This document shows, piece after piece, positions 45,860 through 57,100 of a stretch of 64,000 nt of DNA. The stretch spans positions 153,436-217,435 of the forward strand of contig JAHLKG010000034.1 of the NCBI GenBank assembly GCA_025526995.1. The letters are read 5' to 3'. The stretch is from Powellomyces hirtus. Its lineage: Eukaryota; Chytridiomycota; Chytridiomycetes; Spizellomycetales; Powellomycetaceae. Under the pieces are notes generated by a model, which ran no database searches, was not told the origin of the DNA, and was given only the letters and a program-made list of their open reading frames with translations. Position numbers and translations under genes: made by a program. How positions within the stretch are numbered: position 1 is the stretch's first letter; every line of letters starts with the position of its first letter.

Positions 45860-46966
45860 TCAGGCGGTTTCTTTGTAAAGCGTCGGTGCAGGGCTCGAAA
45901 TGCGTCCTTTTGAGCTGACCCGGTCAGGGGGAACACAGGACTTGGGGGCAAGTGCATTATTGCTCCCCTGAAGCACGGGATTACTACCTTGGAGTTTGTT
46001 TGAAGAGATTTTGAAGGGGGACTTTTCTCGAAGGCTCTTCAGATTCAGTCCATACGTGAGATTGGTCTGAGCTCGGAAAACCAGCGTCATGTTGCTGATC
46101 TGAGAATCAAACAACACTGGTTGACCCTGATAGATCAAGATCTGCCAGGGATCGAGGTGACGTGAACCAGTTAATAAATGCTGCTTTGCCGGACACAAAA
46201 TGTGACACTCAATTTATCTCACCTTGATGAGGACATCAAGAACAACCGTTACCCAGATGAGGATATATTGCTTCATCAAAGGAGCCGAAACGCTTTCTCG
46301 GCTGATACCCCTGCTGCCGATCTCGGCGGGCAGCATCGATCGGGCCAGCATTCTCAACAAGACCACGTCACTGATTGTCGCCAACAGCTGGGTGCTGACC
46401 ACCAAAGCAATGTTCAGAGGTTTGAAGACAGTCTTGTTGATTTCCGACGTGTTGACGGCTTTGCCATCCACTTGCGTGAAGCCGATATAGATGGGAATCA
46501 GGACCATGATAACGAGTGGGTAGATGGTTAAGCATGCTTTGGACACTGTCGTGATGCCCGGGCCGCTCCGCCAGGAGAGACATAGAAAGGCGCGAACAAT
46601 CGTGTTGTGGATGACGCAACAGAGACCCAACTACGCAGGAGAAGGGTGGGGGTCAGCAACCCTTTGCTGGATGTACAGGTGAATCCTCAATTTTGAACCA
46701 CCTACCTGTATTCCGAGAAAAATGACAATGATGCATACATTGTTGAGGACATACGCTTCGCCGGTCTGGTTCAGTCCGATGGATATAATCCCCGCAATGG
46801 CCACGATAAAACCAATGAGATTGAGAAACTTCTGTCGGTTGTTGTCGGTGATAAGGTTGACTGACACGCCGTGCTTGTCCAGATTCAGAAACGAGACAGT
46901 CGCTACGATCCCGGCTATCAGCGTTCCCGCCTGCACAGGGATCAGATTCTCGACTGGCACAGACAT
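45860..46966 (-). CDS. Orphan seven-helix membrane protein
   Basis: Exons 46966-46706, 46630-46223 and 46141-45860 join in frame to 316 aa. About seven hydrophobic helices are visible, including TLIAGIVATVSFL, LIGFIVAIAGIISIGL, VCIIVIFLGIQLGLCCVI, ACLTIYPLVIMVLIPIYIGF, PLNIALVVSTQLLATI and ILIWVTVVLDVLIKILIY. A loop with N-glycosylation sites (NTSEINKT) follows helix 5. The C-terminal ~85 residues are hydrophilic and Ser/Pro-rich, as in a cytosolic tail. The topology resembles a GPCR, but no family motif (DRY, NPxxY, DUF3112-like) was recognised. Confidence 0.65.
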
Positions 46967-47850
46967 GGTATCGGGATGTTGTCAAGGCTTTGCCGACACA
47001 GAATTGCTAGGAGTCGGTATAATTGCTTCTTGAATCAAGGAATGTGCAGTCCCTTTATCAGGTGTGCGCCGATGTTGCGATGTAAAATGAACGTTATATG
47101 GATTACTTGTTTAGACGTGAGCGAAAAGAAGTGTGCGAAATTCAGTCAACAATCCGTTATATGGACGTTTGCTGAAGCCAAAAAAAAAAGATGGCGCCTC
47201 ACGGACAATCTAATGAGAGCACAGAGGCCGCGAGCCCTAGTTATCATTGATTGGACAGCCGCTCACAAGATGGTAGGAGGCAATAATTTGGTCACAGCAT
47301 GCCTCATCTTAGAGTGGCATGGCAAGAAATTCCATCGTAAAACCAGAGGCGCATCCTGATTACCAGGCCGTTGTGTGGATTTCACATTGTCTCACTGATC
47401 ACCGGCTACTCGGCTTTCGAACATTTTGGCTCGGATACCCGCGATCCATTATGAACTGACCGCAGGCGGCCTCCGACTCGGCGGTTTGCTGACGTGACGG
47501 CGCGCGCTTGGATGCGCCACACCTCTCAGACTTTTTCCGATCTCGGGTCTCGAGTTGGCAGTGTCCAGTAACGGCGCGACTCCCGCGGTAAAATAGAAGA
47601 TCGGTTTCCATCGTGCCTTCTTTGCAAACACTACTATGCGGGAATGCACAGGGCCGCAAATGTATACATGTGTGCCGGCCCATATTACCATACCCCAGCC
47701 CCAGGCGAAGGGATCTGCTGTGGACATTTTGGGGGATCTGCACACGAGCGTCAGCCTAAATCGTTGTAAAATTTATGATATATATGGAAGGGCCATTCGG
47801 GGTTTTCGAGTTACCAAAGAGTGTTATTACAAACCCATAGTAAAATAATA
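46967..47850. other. Intergenic, nothing recognised
   Basis: Frames up to 160 codons overlap on both strands without domains or a signal peptide. No RNA or repeat seen. Confidence 0.5.
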
Positions 47851-49362
47851 ATGAGATTATCGCTGTTTCTTGCGGCCATTCTTCCAGCAGCTGTAATAGC
47901 CGCCGCGCCGGCACCACCGAGTCTGGTAAGAAGCTATGCAAGTGCTGTATGATCACGCGGTGCGAGGACTTGCGCTCATGACATTCGTCTGACCGCTGAC
48001 AGATATGCAATGGCCAGAAACAAAACTGTGCGCTCTCTCTGAGCCGATATACCTTCCCTGGTACGCACAGCTCGTCAACATCGACGTTGAAGGGTACAGG
48101 TATATACATGCATCAACCGTTTGCGTTTTAGTACCTATGTAATGTTGTGCGGATTGTTCTCTTCCACCGGAAGGTATCCTGCTGCCAGAGGAAATCGTGT
48201 CCTGTTTCTGGCAGAATCAGAAGATGGACATTAACGCTCAATACGACTTGGGAATCCGGTCTTTTAATTTTGAGCTGGCTTGGCGGGACAACGATGTGAA
48301 GATTTGCCACGGGGAGGGCGGTACTGCCAAAAGTAAGTATGCGTGCACCTTCACGTTTTTACTTTATCGCTGGCATCTCATCATGTAAAATGGAACACAA
48401 TAGCGCTCTACGGGGATACTCTCTGGAATCAACTGAAAGTGATCCGCGCGAAACTGATTGCGAACCCATCCGATATTGTCATGGTGAATTTTGGCAACAA
48501 CTGCGGCCAGAAAAACACGGCGAACGATGATATTTATCGCAAGGCGCTTGACGTTTTCGTTGGGCTGTTTTGTGACTGGGATAAAGCATGCGACCGTGGT
48601 CCCGCTCAGCCCGTGCACGCAGATTTGAATTCCAAGGCAATGGGGTTCAAAGACGCCGATCTTGTTGGAAACTACGTCGCAAAGCAACAGGTGAGCAAGA
48701 TCAATTCGGGTTGCAACCGTATACTCATCTAAATCTGTCAACCATCAGCAAGTTGTCGTTGTGTCGCGGTTCACAGGAGATCTGAGGAAGGATTATGGTG
48801 AGCACTCTAAATTCTCCTGCACTCACTCGTACACACGAGATGGCTAAAATCCGTTACTTACCATTTTGTCTTCAGGTGACTGGGTGCAACACGAGGGCGG
48901 GGAAACGGGAGTATATAGATCATCGTGGGATCCCAAGGTCGACAATGCCAACGAAGCCATCGCAAGCCTGCAGGCCAAGTGGAGAGGACATCCTCAGGTA
49001 TGAAATGGGAATGCAGGCATGGCACGCCTGATCAATTGCTGAATGCAAGCAACTCGTGTTTCTTTTTCCGTCCTACAACGCAGAAATCCTACACATCCAC
49101 ATATCCCCAACATCTTCAAGCCTTGTCGGGGACATTCAACGCAGACATCAAAGGACTCTGCCTTCGGGACCAGGCAAAAGACTTTTTGAAACCGAGCTTT
49201 ATGCAGCGTGCGACTGACATTGCCCGGCAAGCAAAGTATAGGGTGCAAGTCATTGCAGTCGATCATGTTGACGCTTGGTCGTCAATAAGTGTAGGCTCTG
49301 ACCGATTTGACCGATTTTCAGATTGGGTCAACTATTACAATAGGCAATCTTTGGAGGCGTAG
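47851..49362 (+). CDS. Secreted PLC-like phosphodiesterase
   Basis: TIM-barrel phosphodiesterase of the PI-PLC X/PLC-like superfamily, secreted. Seven exons (47851-47925, 48003-48099, 48174-48332, 48404-48690, 48749-48797, 48876-48997, 49084-49362) give 355 aa. Signal peptide at 1-19 (LSLFLAAILPAAVIAAA). The first conserved block CNGQKQNCALSLSRYTFPGT ends in a catalytic-type His (GTHSS). The second block is DLGIRSFNFEL...VKICHGEG with the second His. Then DIVMVNFGNN and QVVVVSRF. Fungal homologues are often effectors or of unknown substrate. Both catalytic His positions are present, so activity is likely; the lipid specificity is unknown. Confidence 0.85.
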
Positions 49363-50171
49363 TGGATATTGAACTAAGGGAATATTCCATTATATAATGC
49401 TGATAAACGGCGACTGCGCAGCATGTCCGAAGGAAAATGTTCCGTTTGTATTCTCTGGGCTTTTTCAACTCCGACCGGGTGTGGCTTGCTAAGACGCGCG
49501 TGTCTCGTGGCTTTCGGCAGTGCGACATTAGAACGAGGGTAGGTATCTCCGACTCCGGCGTTATCGATTTACATGCTGTCAAAATAAATGAATCGCGACT
49601 GCCAATGATGGACGCTCTCACATTCAAATCGAAGCTGCAAACGCTCAAGATTGCACTGAAAAAAATGATAATACATCACCAGGGCAGTATGTTGTTAGTG
49701 ACAGCAGTACGTAAAGTTTTCATTTCAAAGACTTTGGGCGGACCCCCGAATAATGTATTCGTGTCTAACACCCTTTAAGGTGCTCAAGAAGCCTTCCTTA
49801 TTGTTCCGTGCTAGACGTTGACCCAATGTCTGCCTCTATCACGACCACCACCGCAAATGCCTTTTGAAGCTGAAGTTACGAGAATTCTGGAAAACTCACC
49901 CTCATGCCTGTAATCTCAATCGCATTTTTGACCGCTTTTTGACAAGATCTCTTTGCCTTTCGCTCCCCAGACACTGTACCAAGGTGTCCTGCGCTACTCT
50001 TACATCGTAGAACTAGCCCTGGATATCCATTTGGTCAGGCATTGGTTGAGCTATGGCTACGGGCCACTGGCAGCGGTTCTTGCAGAGCTTGGGTCACCAT
50101 ATGGGTTGACGTAATCTGAAATACAAGGATGGCGACCGTCTGTGGACTGGTGGGGATGGCAAGAAACTCGT
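49363..50171. other. Intergenic, nothing recognised
   Basis: One plus-strand frame of 113 codons (49437-49778) and a minus frame of 106 codons overlap; neither shows a domain. Confidence 0.45.
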
Positions 50172-50958
50172 TCAAGAAAGGACGATACGTCTTGAATTCC
50201 TTTCAAGATAGGCGACGCATTTTAGGATGGGCGCCGCGAAGTCCTCCACGTCGTATCGAATAGTGCCGACGGGGTTGACGCACGCGGCCGCTCCGCCGGG
50301 GTAGCTAAAGAGCGTGAGCGTGCGATTGACGCTGGCACGAGCGCTCAATATGGCAATGTGACAGTCGACTTCGACGTCGGACGCAGTCATCGAGATGTTG
50401 AACATGGTCGTTTACTGGTCCTTTAGGCAAATTGGCCGTACCTTGTGCTGCCGAAAGGCGACGTCTGGCCCGCGGGCCACGGTTTTGCTGAACTTCGCCC
50501 GCACATGGTGGTTACACCCAAATGTCTTCTTCTCCCGATGTCATTCCTTTGTAGCGGCCAATCGCCACGGTCTCGCCTGCCAAACTTATCGGATTCACGA
50601 CATAGATTTCGTTGGAGCGGTGAAGCGTGAAGTATCCGGATTGCAAAAACCCCATCATCAATCCTTGAGTCGCTCCAACCGCCAAATTGGAGTGTGGACG
50701 AATTGCGAAGGTAAAAGTGTAGCCTTGGAACATCTCGGCGTGTGGACGGTTCATGTTGGTGATGGCCTGTGTATTCAAATTCCCTAGCGTAAACACAACA
50801 GTGAAGACGAGGAGAACCGAAAACTGCCGAACTTTTGATGCTCCACTTCTAAATAATTCCCAACGAGTCTGCGGCTTCCCCGAAAATGTGAAAATCATGT
50901 TGTAGCTCGTAGAACTGGCGAGGCATCGATTTGTCGCGGCTGAGAAACTGTCGGACAC
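50172..50958 (-). CDS. Tentative orphan membrane/secreted protein
   Basis: Two protein-like minus-strand segments. The first (about 50958-50512) has a hydrophobic anchor FSVLLVFTVVFTLGNL, then beta-rich sequence (GYTFTFAIRPHSNLAVGATQ, NEIYVVNPISLAGETVAIGR). The second (about 50402-50172) starts MFNISMTASDVEVDCHIAIL and ends at 50172. The linking exon near 50400-50510 is unsettled; the start could lie upstream. No family recognised. Confidence 0.4.
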
Positions 50959-51513
50959 CGTAAAGGGTCATCAGCTCCGTGGAGAGTCGCAGGGTATGCT
51001 AAGTAGTACCACAAAGAGTTGGAAGCGTACCACCCGTTCTTCCAAAATGAAATGCATGACGAGAGGAAGAGGAGGGAAAAGAGATGCGACCACAGATGTG
51101 GTTGCTTGGGGCTGCTATCCTTGTTGTTACCATGATTAGTGTATAGCCTGCTTTGGAGTATTTTAAGTGGCGTACCCTAGCTGGTTTTTTGGCAAAGCTG
51201 CCCATTGTTCGCATTCAATTTCCTTGTTCACTTTCCTGTTGGCTCGTCTGGATCAGGGGGGAGTGCAAACCGTTGGTGTCACTGTCTACGCAGATTTTAG
51301 CCGTCAAGCCAGTCCTCCAGCTCGTTCACTGACTGCATAGCAAGCTCTGCCGTGTGCGTGAGGAGATGTAGTTGGCTTCGTTTCTCGTGAGTCTCGCTTC
51401 CTCTCTCTCGAGCGCATGAGCAGGCATGGACTTCCCCTCGCTGAACGTGGCTGGCGCTGCCGAGTCGACTCCCCGTTTGCTCACGTGGTGCTCAGTTCCT
51501 TCTTTTGTCGAGG
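50959..51513. other. Intergenic, nothing recognised
   Basis: Probable upstream region of both neighbours; no gene supported. Confidence 0.45.
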
Positions 51514-52583
51514 ATGCGCCAGCTGTGGGCTTCCCTGATTGCGTTTACGCTGTGCGCTCCTTGTAGCAGCCGGTAAGTGTGATGTCGACATCCTGCGGCG
51601 CCTTGCCCAGACAGCTAACCAACCGCAACTCGTAGGGCTCAAACTGCCATCGGCATCGATTCTCTCGGATGCTATACCAATCAAACATCGTGCGAAAACG
51701 GATTCCGCGTGTGGGACCTCGGTAGCAGCTCAACAAACTCGTCACTGCAGAGCAGCAGCTGTCCGTAAACGGTCCCACGCGAAGGCCCCTGCGCGCTCTG
51801 CAACTCTACAACGGCCGTGGACGGGACCGTGCTTTGCTGCTCGAACTGAGACCAATTGGCCGCGGTCACCCCGCAGTGCACTGGCGTGTGCCTCGGAGCC
51901 GACTTGATCATAGAGAGCAATGGTGAGTTGCGTTCGCGCTTAGTGAATCAACTTGCATGGCAGGGACCATGACGCAAAACAGCCCCAGCAACAGCAGTCT
52001 CGCTTCAACTGGGGAATTGCATGCCCTAAGCGCACGGGGGGAACTCATCGACCTGAGCACTCGCGAGCTCTCCTCAAACGGACGCGCGGTCAGCCATCGG
52101 CTGGGAAAGCGGGACCACGCCTGCATTTACAGTGGAACCTGTGCCTCGCTGCAAAACACTTATACGAACAAGTGCGTCCAGGTCCCGAACTCGATCTCGA
52201 CGCAGGGGACCGTGTTGACAGAAGCACCGTGCACCAACGCCGACAACCTGCTGTGGTATATCACCGAGCCCGATGCGTCTCACGTGAGGTTCAAAAACAT
52301 CGCTACTGCTTTGCGCCTCGACAACCCGAACAGATACACCCCTGGAACAGTTGCGCCGTATAGCTGCGGTAATGGCAATGCGAAGGAGTGGGGCTTCACG
52401 GTACTGGGCAACGGCGTCTATCAGTTCATCAGCCGCGCGAGCGGTCTCTGTCTCAATTTCGCCCCTGAAAGCTTGGGCAATGGTACGGAGCTCGACACCT
52501 TCTATTGTCACAACGCCGCCGCTGGCAAACAGCTGCTCGCGCAAACTTGGACTCTCATATCGCCTGTACGTTGTTCTTTTTAA
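51514..52583 (+). pseudogene. Secreted ricin-B lectin gene with two in-frame stops
   Basis: Exons 51514-51572, 51636-51922 and 51964-52565(+) keep one frame. Signal peptide MRQLWASLIAFTLCAPCSS. A Cys-rich module follows (LGCYTNQTSCENGFRVWDLG, GPCALCNSTTAVDGTVLCCS, PQCTGVCLGADLI). Then a ricin-type beta-trefoil lectin of about 130 aa: SGTCASLQNTYTNKCVQVPN, LLWYI, EWGFTVLGNGVYQFIS, GLCLNF, QTWTLISP with QxW-like positions. Two stops break the Cys-rich module in the same frame: TAA at 51766-51768 and TGA at 51847-51849. No intron of normal size removes both and keeps frame. After a short possible intron the frame continues into a long Ser tract (TCG/TCA repeat, 52640-52700). Either a decaying gene or mis-modelled splicing. 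A carbohydrate-binding role is family knowledge. Confidence 0.6.
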
Positions 52584-53510
52584 TGTGCATGCCCACAGAG
52601 CAGCGCCTTATGTTAACTCCTACCGCTTTCTCACAAAATCCATCATCGTCCAGCTCATCGTCGTCGAGTTCGTCGTCATCGAGTTCTTCGTCCAGTCAGT
52701 GCGTCAGCTCCTGCGCACTGCCTCAGCAAAGAGCAGCTCCATCTGTGGTGGATCATATTCGCGTGGTTGCACCACGTCTGGGACGCAAACATTGTATTAG
52801 TGGACATGCTGTAAGCGCAAGACATAGCGTGCTTGTGACTGAGTTTGACATACTGATAACACTTGTGCACCGTGGTGGCGCAGAATGCGAGGATGCCAGG
52901 CACGCCCTTAAAAGTGTCGGTTCCCTGGCCCCATTCTACCCACCCGCGCTTTCACAATTGCTGCCCAAAACCCTTATGAACGCAACCACCGAACGCAACT
53001 CTCCGCAAACGGACATTTCAGTGAGCAACTCTAACAGACACGTTTTTGAGTTCTGACATGACCGCTAACTTTTCGTCGCTTTTTTCAGTGAACACCACCC
53101 GCCGGTTCCGTTCAGCTGGAAGTCATCATATACTCTGTAAAACTCATCATCCTTGCAATATTGATCCGATCCCGCTCTTAAACCTGTCTTTACATACATC
53201 ACGCAACAAAGCACAGATTGCTTCCATGGAGGTCGACCTGCAACTACATGGTATATATATACGGTTTGGTGCAGGCCGACCTCCATTACGGAACTCAATC
53301 CCATCAGAGCGCACCCGCATGTTTCGGTTGATATGTCCATGGCCTTAAATAAAGAGGTTCCAAGGGCTGGCTGTACAAGCTTGCGAAAGGGAAGGTTCAT
53401 TGAGCTTAAGAGCGTATTGTTGTCTGCGCGGTCCAACAACTCCTGGTAGCGGAAAAACTCCACCAGGCGTTGCTAGTTACTCGTGACTGCGAGGTGTTTG
53501 CTTGTGCTAA
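52584..53510. other. Ser-repeat ORF tail and low-confidence frames
   Basis: Plus strand: a frame open to 53056 begins with ~18 Ser codons and continues QCVSSCALPQQRAAP; it may be the last exon of the lectin gene. Minus strand: a 132-codon frame (53463-53065) with FFRYQELLDRADNN and GWCSLKK, unrecognised. Neither is secure. Confidence 0.3.
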
Positions 53511-53724
53511 GAGCATCTTTAACGGCGGGCATTTAATTGTGGCACAGTCAGAATTTGAAGCCCGTGGTTCCCAAAGCACTGTTATAGGTGTGGCGCGGGG
53601 CGCTATTTTGTACTAAACGTCGCTACTTTCCTGCGCCACATTTCATATTTGAAACCGGTCGGCTCCCAGCTTTAAAAATGAAGCCTGCTGTGCCACAATT
53701 AAATGCCCGCCGTTAAAGATGCTC
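53511..53724. mobile_element. MITE with 37-bp TIRs and TAA target duplication
   Basis: 214-bp element with perfect 37-bp terminal inverted repeats starting GAGCATCTTTAACGGCGGGC, flanked by TAA at 53508-53510 and 53725-53727. A 3-bp TAA/TTA duplication is the mark of PIF/Harbinger (Tourist-like) elements, and the GAGCATCT start resembles that group. No coding capacity, so it depends on a transposase elsewhere. Confidence 0.85.
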
Positions 53725-53772
53725 TAAGTTGTGTAGCGTGTAGCGAATATTTTTAAACCCCCATTTATAATT

Positions 53773-54019
53773 GCACCCCCGAACGCGTTGGTCAAATCTG
53801 ACAAGCCACTTTTTCCATCAAAAAGTGACCTTCTGAATTTGACCACCCGTGTTCGGACACAATTTCATTGGGCAAAAAAAAAAGAAAAATGCGGCGGTTT
53901 TACAATTGATGGTTTTTTGCCCAATGAAATTGTGTCCGAACACGGGTGGTCAAATTCAGAAGGCCACTTTTTGATGGAAAAAGTGGCTTGTCAGATTTGA
54001 CCAACGCGTTAGGGGGTGC
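53773..54019. mobile_element. Foldback element with ~106-bp inverted arms
   Basis: Left arm 53773-~53878 and right arm ~53913-54019 are near-perfect reverse complements (few mismatches, e.g. CGAACGCG versus CTAACGCG), joined by a ~34-nt loop. The ends read GCACCCCC / GGGGGTGC. A second GGGGGTGCAT occurs 20 bp to the right. No clear target duplication. The transcript would form a long hairpin. It ends 100 bp before the nucleotidyltransferase start codon. Confidence 0.85.
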
Positions 54020-54119
54020 CCGGAGAACTGGGGGTGCATTTTCATACATCACATAGCGCAACGGCGTAGCACTGCCACGCTCCGTGATCGTAAGAGGGCG
54101 CGGAGGCTGCGCTGCTCCG

Positions 54120-57100
54120 ATGGCACCGAATCGACGCAGACATTCTTCTCGCCGTCCCTCGTCTTCTCCTATTTTCGCACCGTTCTTCACCGACCTCCCG
54201 CAGCCACTGGCCTTGCCCGATAGCAATTCTCGTCAAGATCTGGACAAAGTTCTCAAGGACTTCGCTGCAGCACTCAGTAAAAGCCCTCCAGCCCGTCATT
54301 GCCACCATCCGCTCCAGGCCGCCATGTCAAAGAAAAAGCAAGGCGTAAAACAGGGACTGCACTCTCAAGTCCCTCCCTCGACCCAGAGGCTTCCCAACAG
54401 CTCAACGGAACTCGGAGACAATGGGAGTGAAGTCCTCTCTTGTCGCGTCACGGAAGAAGAGGCTCGCCACTTCAAGACCTTGTCGGACGGCCTGGCCAAC
54501 GCACTTTCCGCCTTTGATTTGGCAGGCCCAACATTGCGCACCAGTTTGGTTTGCCACATCGAAATGCTGGCCCAGAGCGTCTTTGGTCCTGTCGCGCGTG
54601 TAGAAATTCAGGGCAGCTTTCGCAAGGGGACTTACTGGCGGCAGAGTGACCTTGACATCATCGTTCACACACCGAACCCCGCCACGAGGGAAGATCAGCT
54701 GTCCCTGGAAGCCTCACTGAAGGCAGACCCCCGTTTTCATCCCGAACACGTGCAGCTCGGAAAGCGGGCCATTCATTTGGGTTCTGAGTTTGACTGCGAT
54801 GTGGTGTTTTTCCACACGGTCGAGCATGGCAAGGCCCTCGTTGCGTCGGACGCCTTTGATGACAAGCCTGCCGCTCAGAGCGCCGCGAGGATGTTAAAGT
54901 ATTTCGCAGCTCATGCCCAAAAAAGGAAGGTGTCTGGGTACCTTCTGGAGACGCTGGTGCTCGATCTGCATGATAGATACCTGATTCGTCTTGGAGGAAA
55001 ACCTGGAAAGGGTGACGGATCGATGGAAATACTCGTTGACGCACTCCAGGTTCGTGGCTGGAAACCCTAGGGTAAACCTACAGTTGGCGTGCTGGTACCG
55101 CCCATAGTGAGACAACTTGCTTTCACCAGACGATAGTGGACAAGAGCTCGCCTCTCGGTGACCACCCTTGGGGCAAAAAGGTTATCACTGAACTCCGACC
55201 GGCCGCCAGGCAGCAACTCCACGTGTTCTTGCTCTCCCGCATCTTCATGCCGTTCGGGTGGCGGAATCACCTCGACATTCAAGCCTGGCTACGCGGAGTG
55301 AGCGAAGCTCATTTCCCCACCGCCGCAGGACCTGCACCGACTTGGCTGGTAGACCCTCAAGGTTCTCCTGTCGGCCGCACAGAGTCACAACCTGACGCAC
55401 TCAGCACCTTACCCTCTAAACCCGACAATTCGGCAAGCGAGCACATTCCGCGGAAAGACCTCCCGCAATACGTGCGCGCCGTTGAGATGCTGGCAATGAG
55501 CAGGCTCTCTCAATACACGCTTGCGCGGAGTCTCAGCGAGGATTCCGCTTCGTCGGACCCGCCGTCCGAAAAGATGGAGGTGACGCACTCCGACGTATTC
55601 CAGGAATTGAAAGACCTCGAGCGTCTCGCGGCGGGAGGATCCCAGGTCGCTGAGCGGATGCTTGAGGCTCGAATGACTTGGCTTGGCGGACACAACGCAT
55701 TAAACGCCGGTGACTCTGCTGAGGCCGTCGCGCTGCTGGCCAAATCCATCCGGCTCTCCGTTCGTGACGGCGATCCGTTTTGCGGATGGTGGATGAACGG
55801 GACCTCGGCGTATCACGCGGTGGCAAGCGGCGCTCTGGAGCGAGATCCCCGAAACGCGGATGCTCACCTTGTGCGGGCGGCTGGCCTCATGCACGACATG
55901 CGATTTGAGGAAGCCGAGGCCGCGGCCACCGCGGGAATCGCCCAGACGCCCGAAGATTGTTTTGGGCTCGTGCATCTCCGCGCGACGCTTCGCGGAAACC
56001 TCTCCAAATGGGAACTGAGCTTGGAGGACTTCCATCGCGCGGCGGAGGCGGAGGCGGTTCCCGACGAACCCATCTTTCAATACTGGCAGGGCGTCTGCAC
56101 GCGGATGCTCGGAAGCACCCCGGCGTTGCTGTCAAAAGCCAAAAGTCACCACAAGCGCTTCCTATCAGCTGCCTCTCCAGAGGGACGAAAGGTCAGCGAG
56201 GCGCGCTACGACGTCTTGAAAATCACGATGGCGTTGGAACGGTACTCCACGGATCGTGAGGTTGTGCGATCGACCCTGCGGAGCCTCCTCAATCTGGCCA
56301 GAGAAGCGGATGCCGCCATACTGCCAATATTTCGCATTGACCCTAAAGATGAGAAGCGCACAGCGGCCAGAGACCTTGAAGCCGTGCTGTTGCTGGGAAA
56401 ACCAGCCAGTTCATCATCTGAAAGAAAGGTCGAAGGCGAGGAGGTTCCCCCTTCACAAGCAAAAGTCGACACCTTTTTCGCCTCACACGTCAGGGCGAAT
56501 GTCAACAAAGTTTACAAGAAGGGGCTCTATGCATTGGCAGTGACCGGCTACACCAAGTTGTTGGAGCTCGACCCTGATGATCACCTATCCCTTTCCAATC
56601 GTTCGTCTGCGTACTTGAAGCTGGAACAATCGACCAACGCCGTTGCTGATGCTCGAAGAGTGGTGCAACTGAAACCCGAGTGGCCAAAGGGCTACATGAG
56701 AGTTGCCCAAGCCGAGACTGCGCTGCAGGCATTTGACGCCGCTGTCGCTGCAGCAAACAGGGGTCTCGTACTCGCGCCAGGAAACGAGGATCTCTCGGCG
56801 TACTTGCTGACTGCCGAAGCAGGCTGGGCCGCTGAGACGAAAGCGATCAGGTGCAACCCCAAGAAATTGGAGTGCTGGAGTCGCGTCATGTTCAAGGGTG
56901 CTGTGAGGGTGGTCGATCCGGAAGGCAGCGGTGATTTCCTGTCTTTGGCGGACGCCATAACTCAGTCACAGGGCCCACCGCCCGGGAACGCCGCCGGTTG
57001 GACGCTCATCCTACGTCCAGCTACATACGAAATTTCAGCTGCGCTCTGCGGAGACACGCAACTTCAGCTCTTAGGCGAACTCGTCGCTGTTTTCCCCGAA

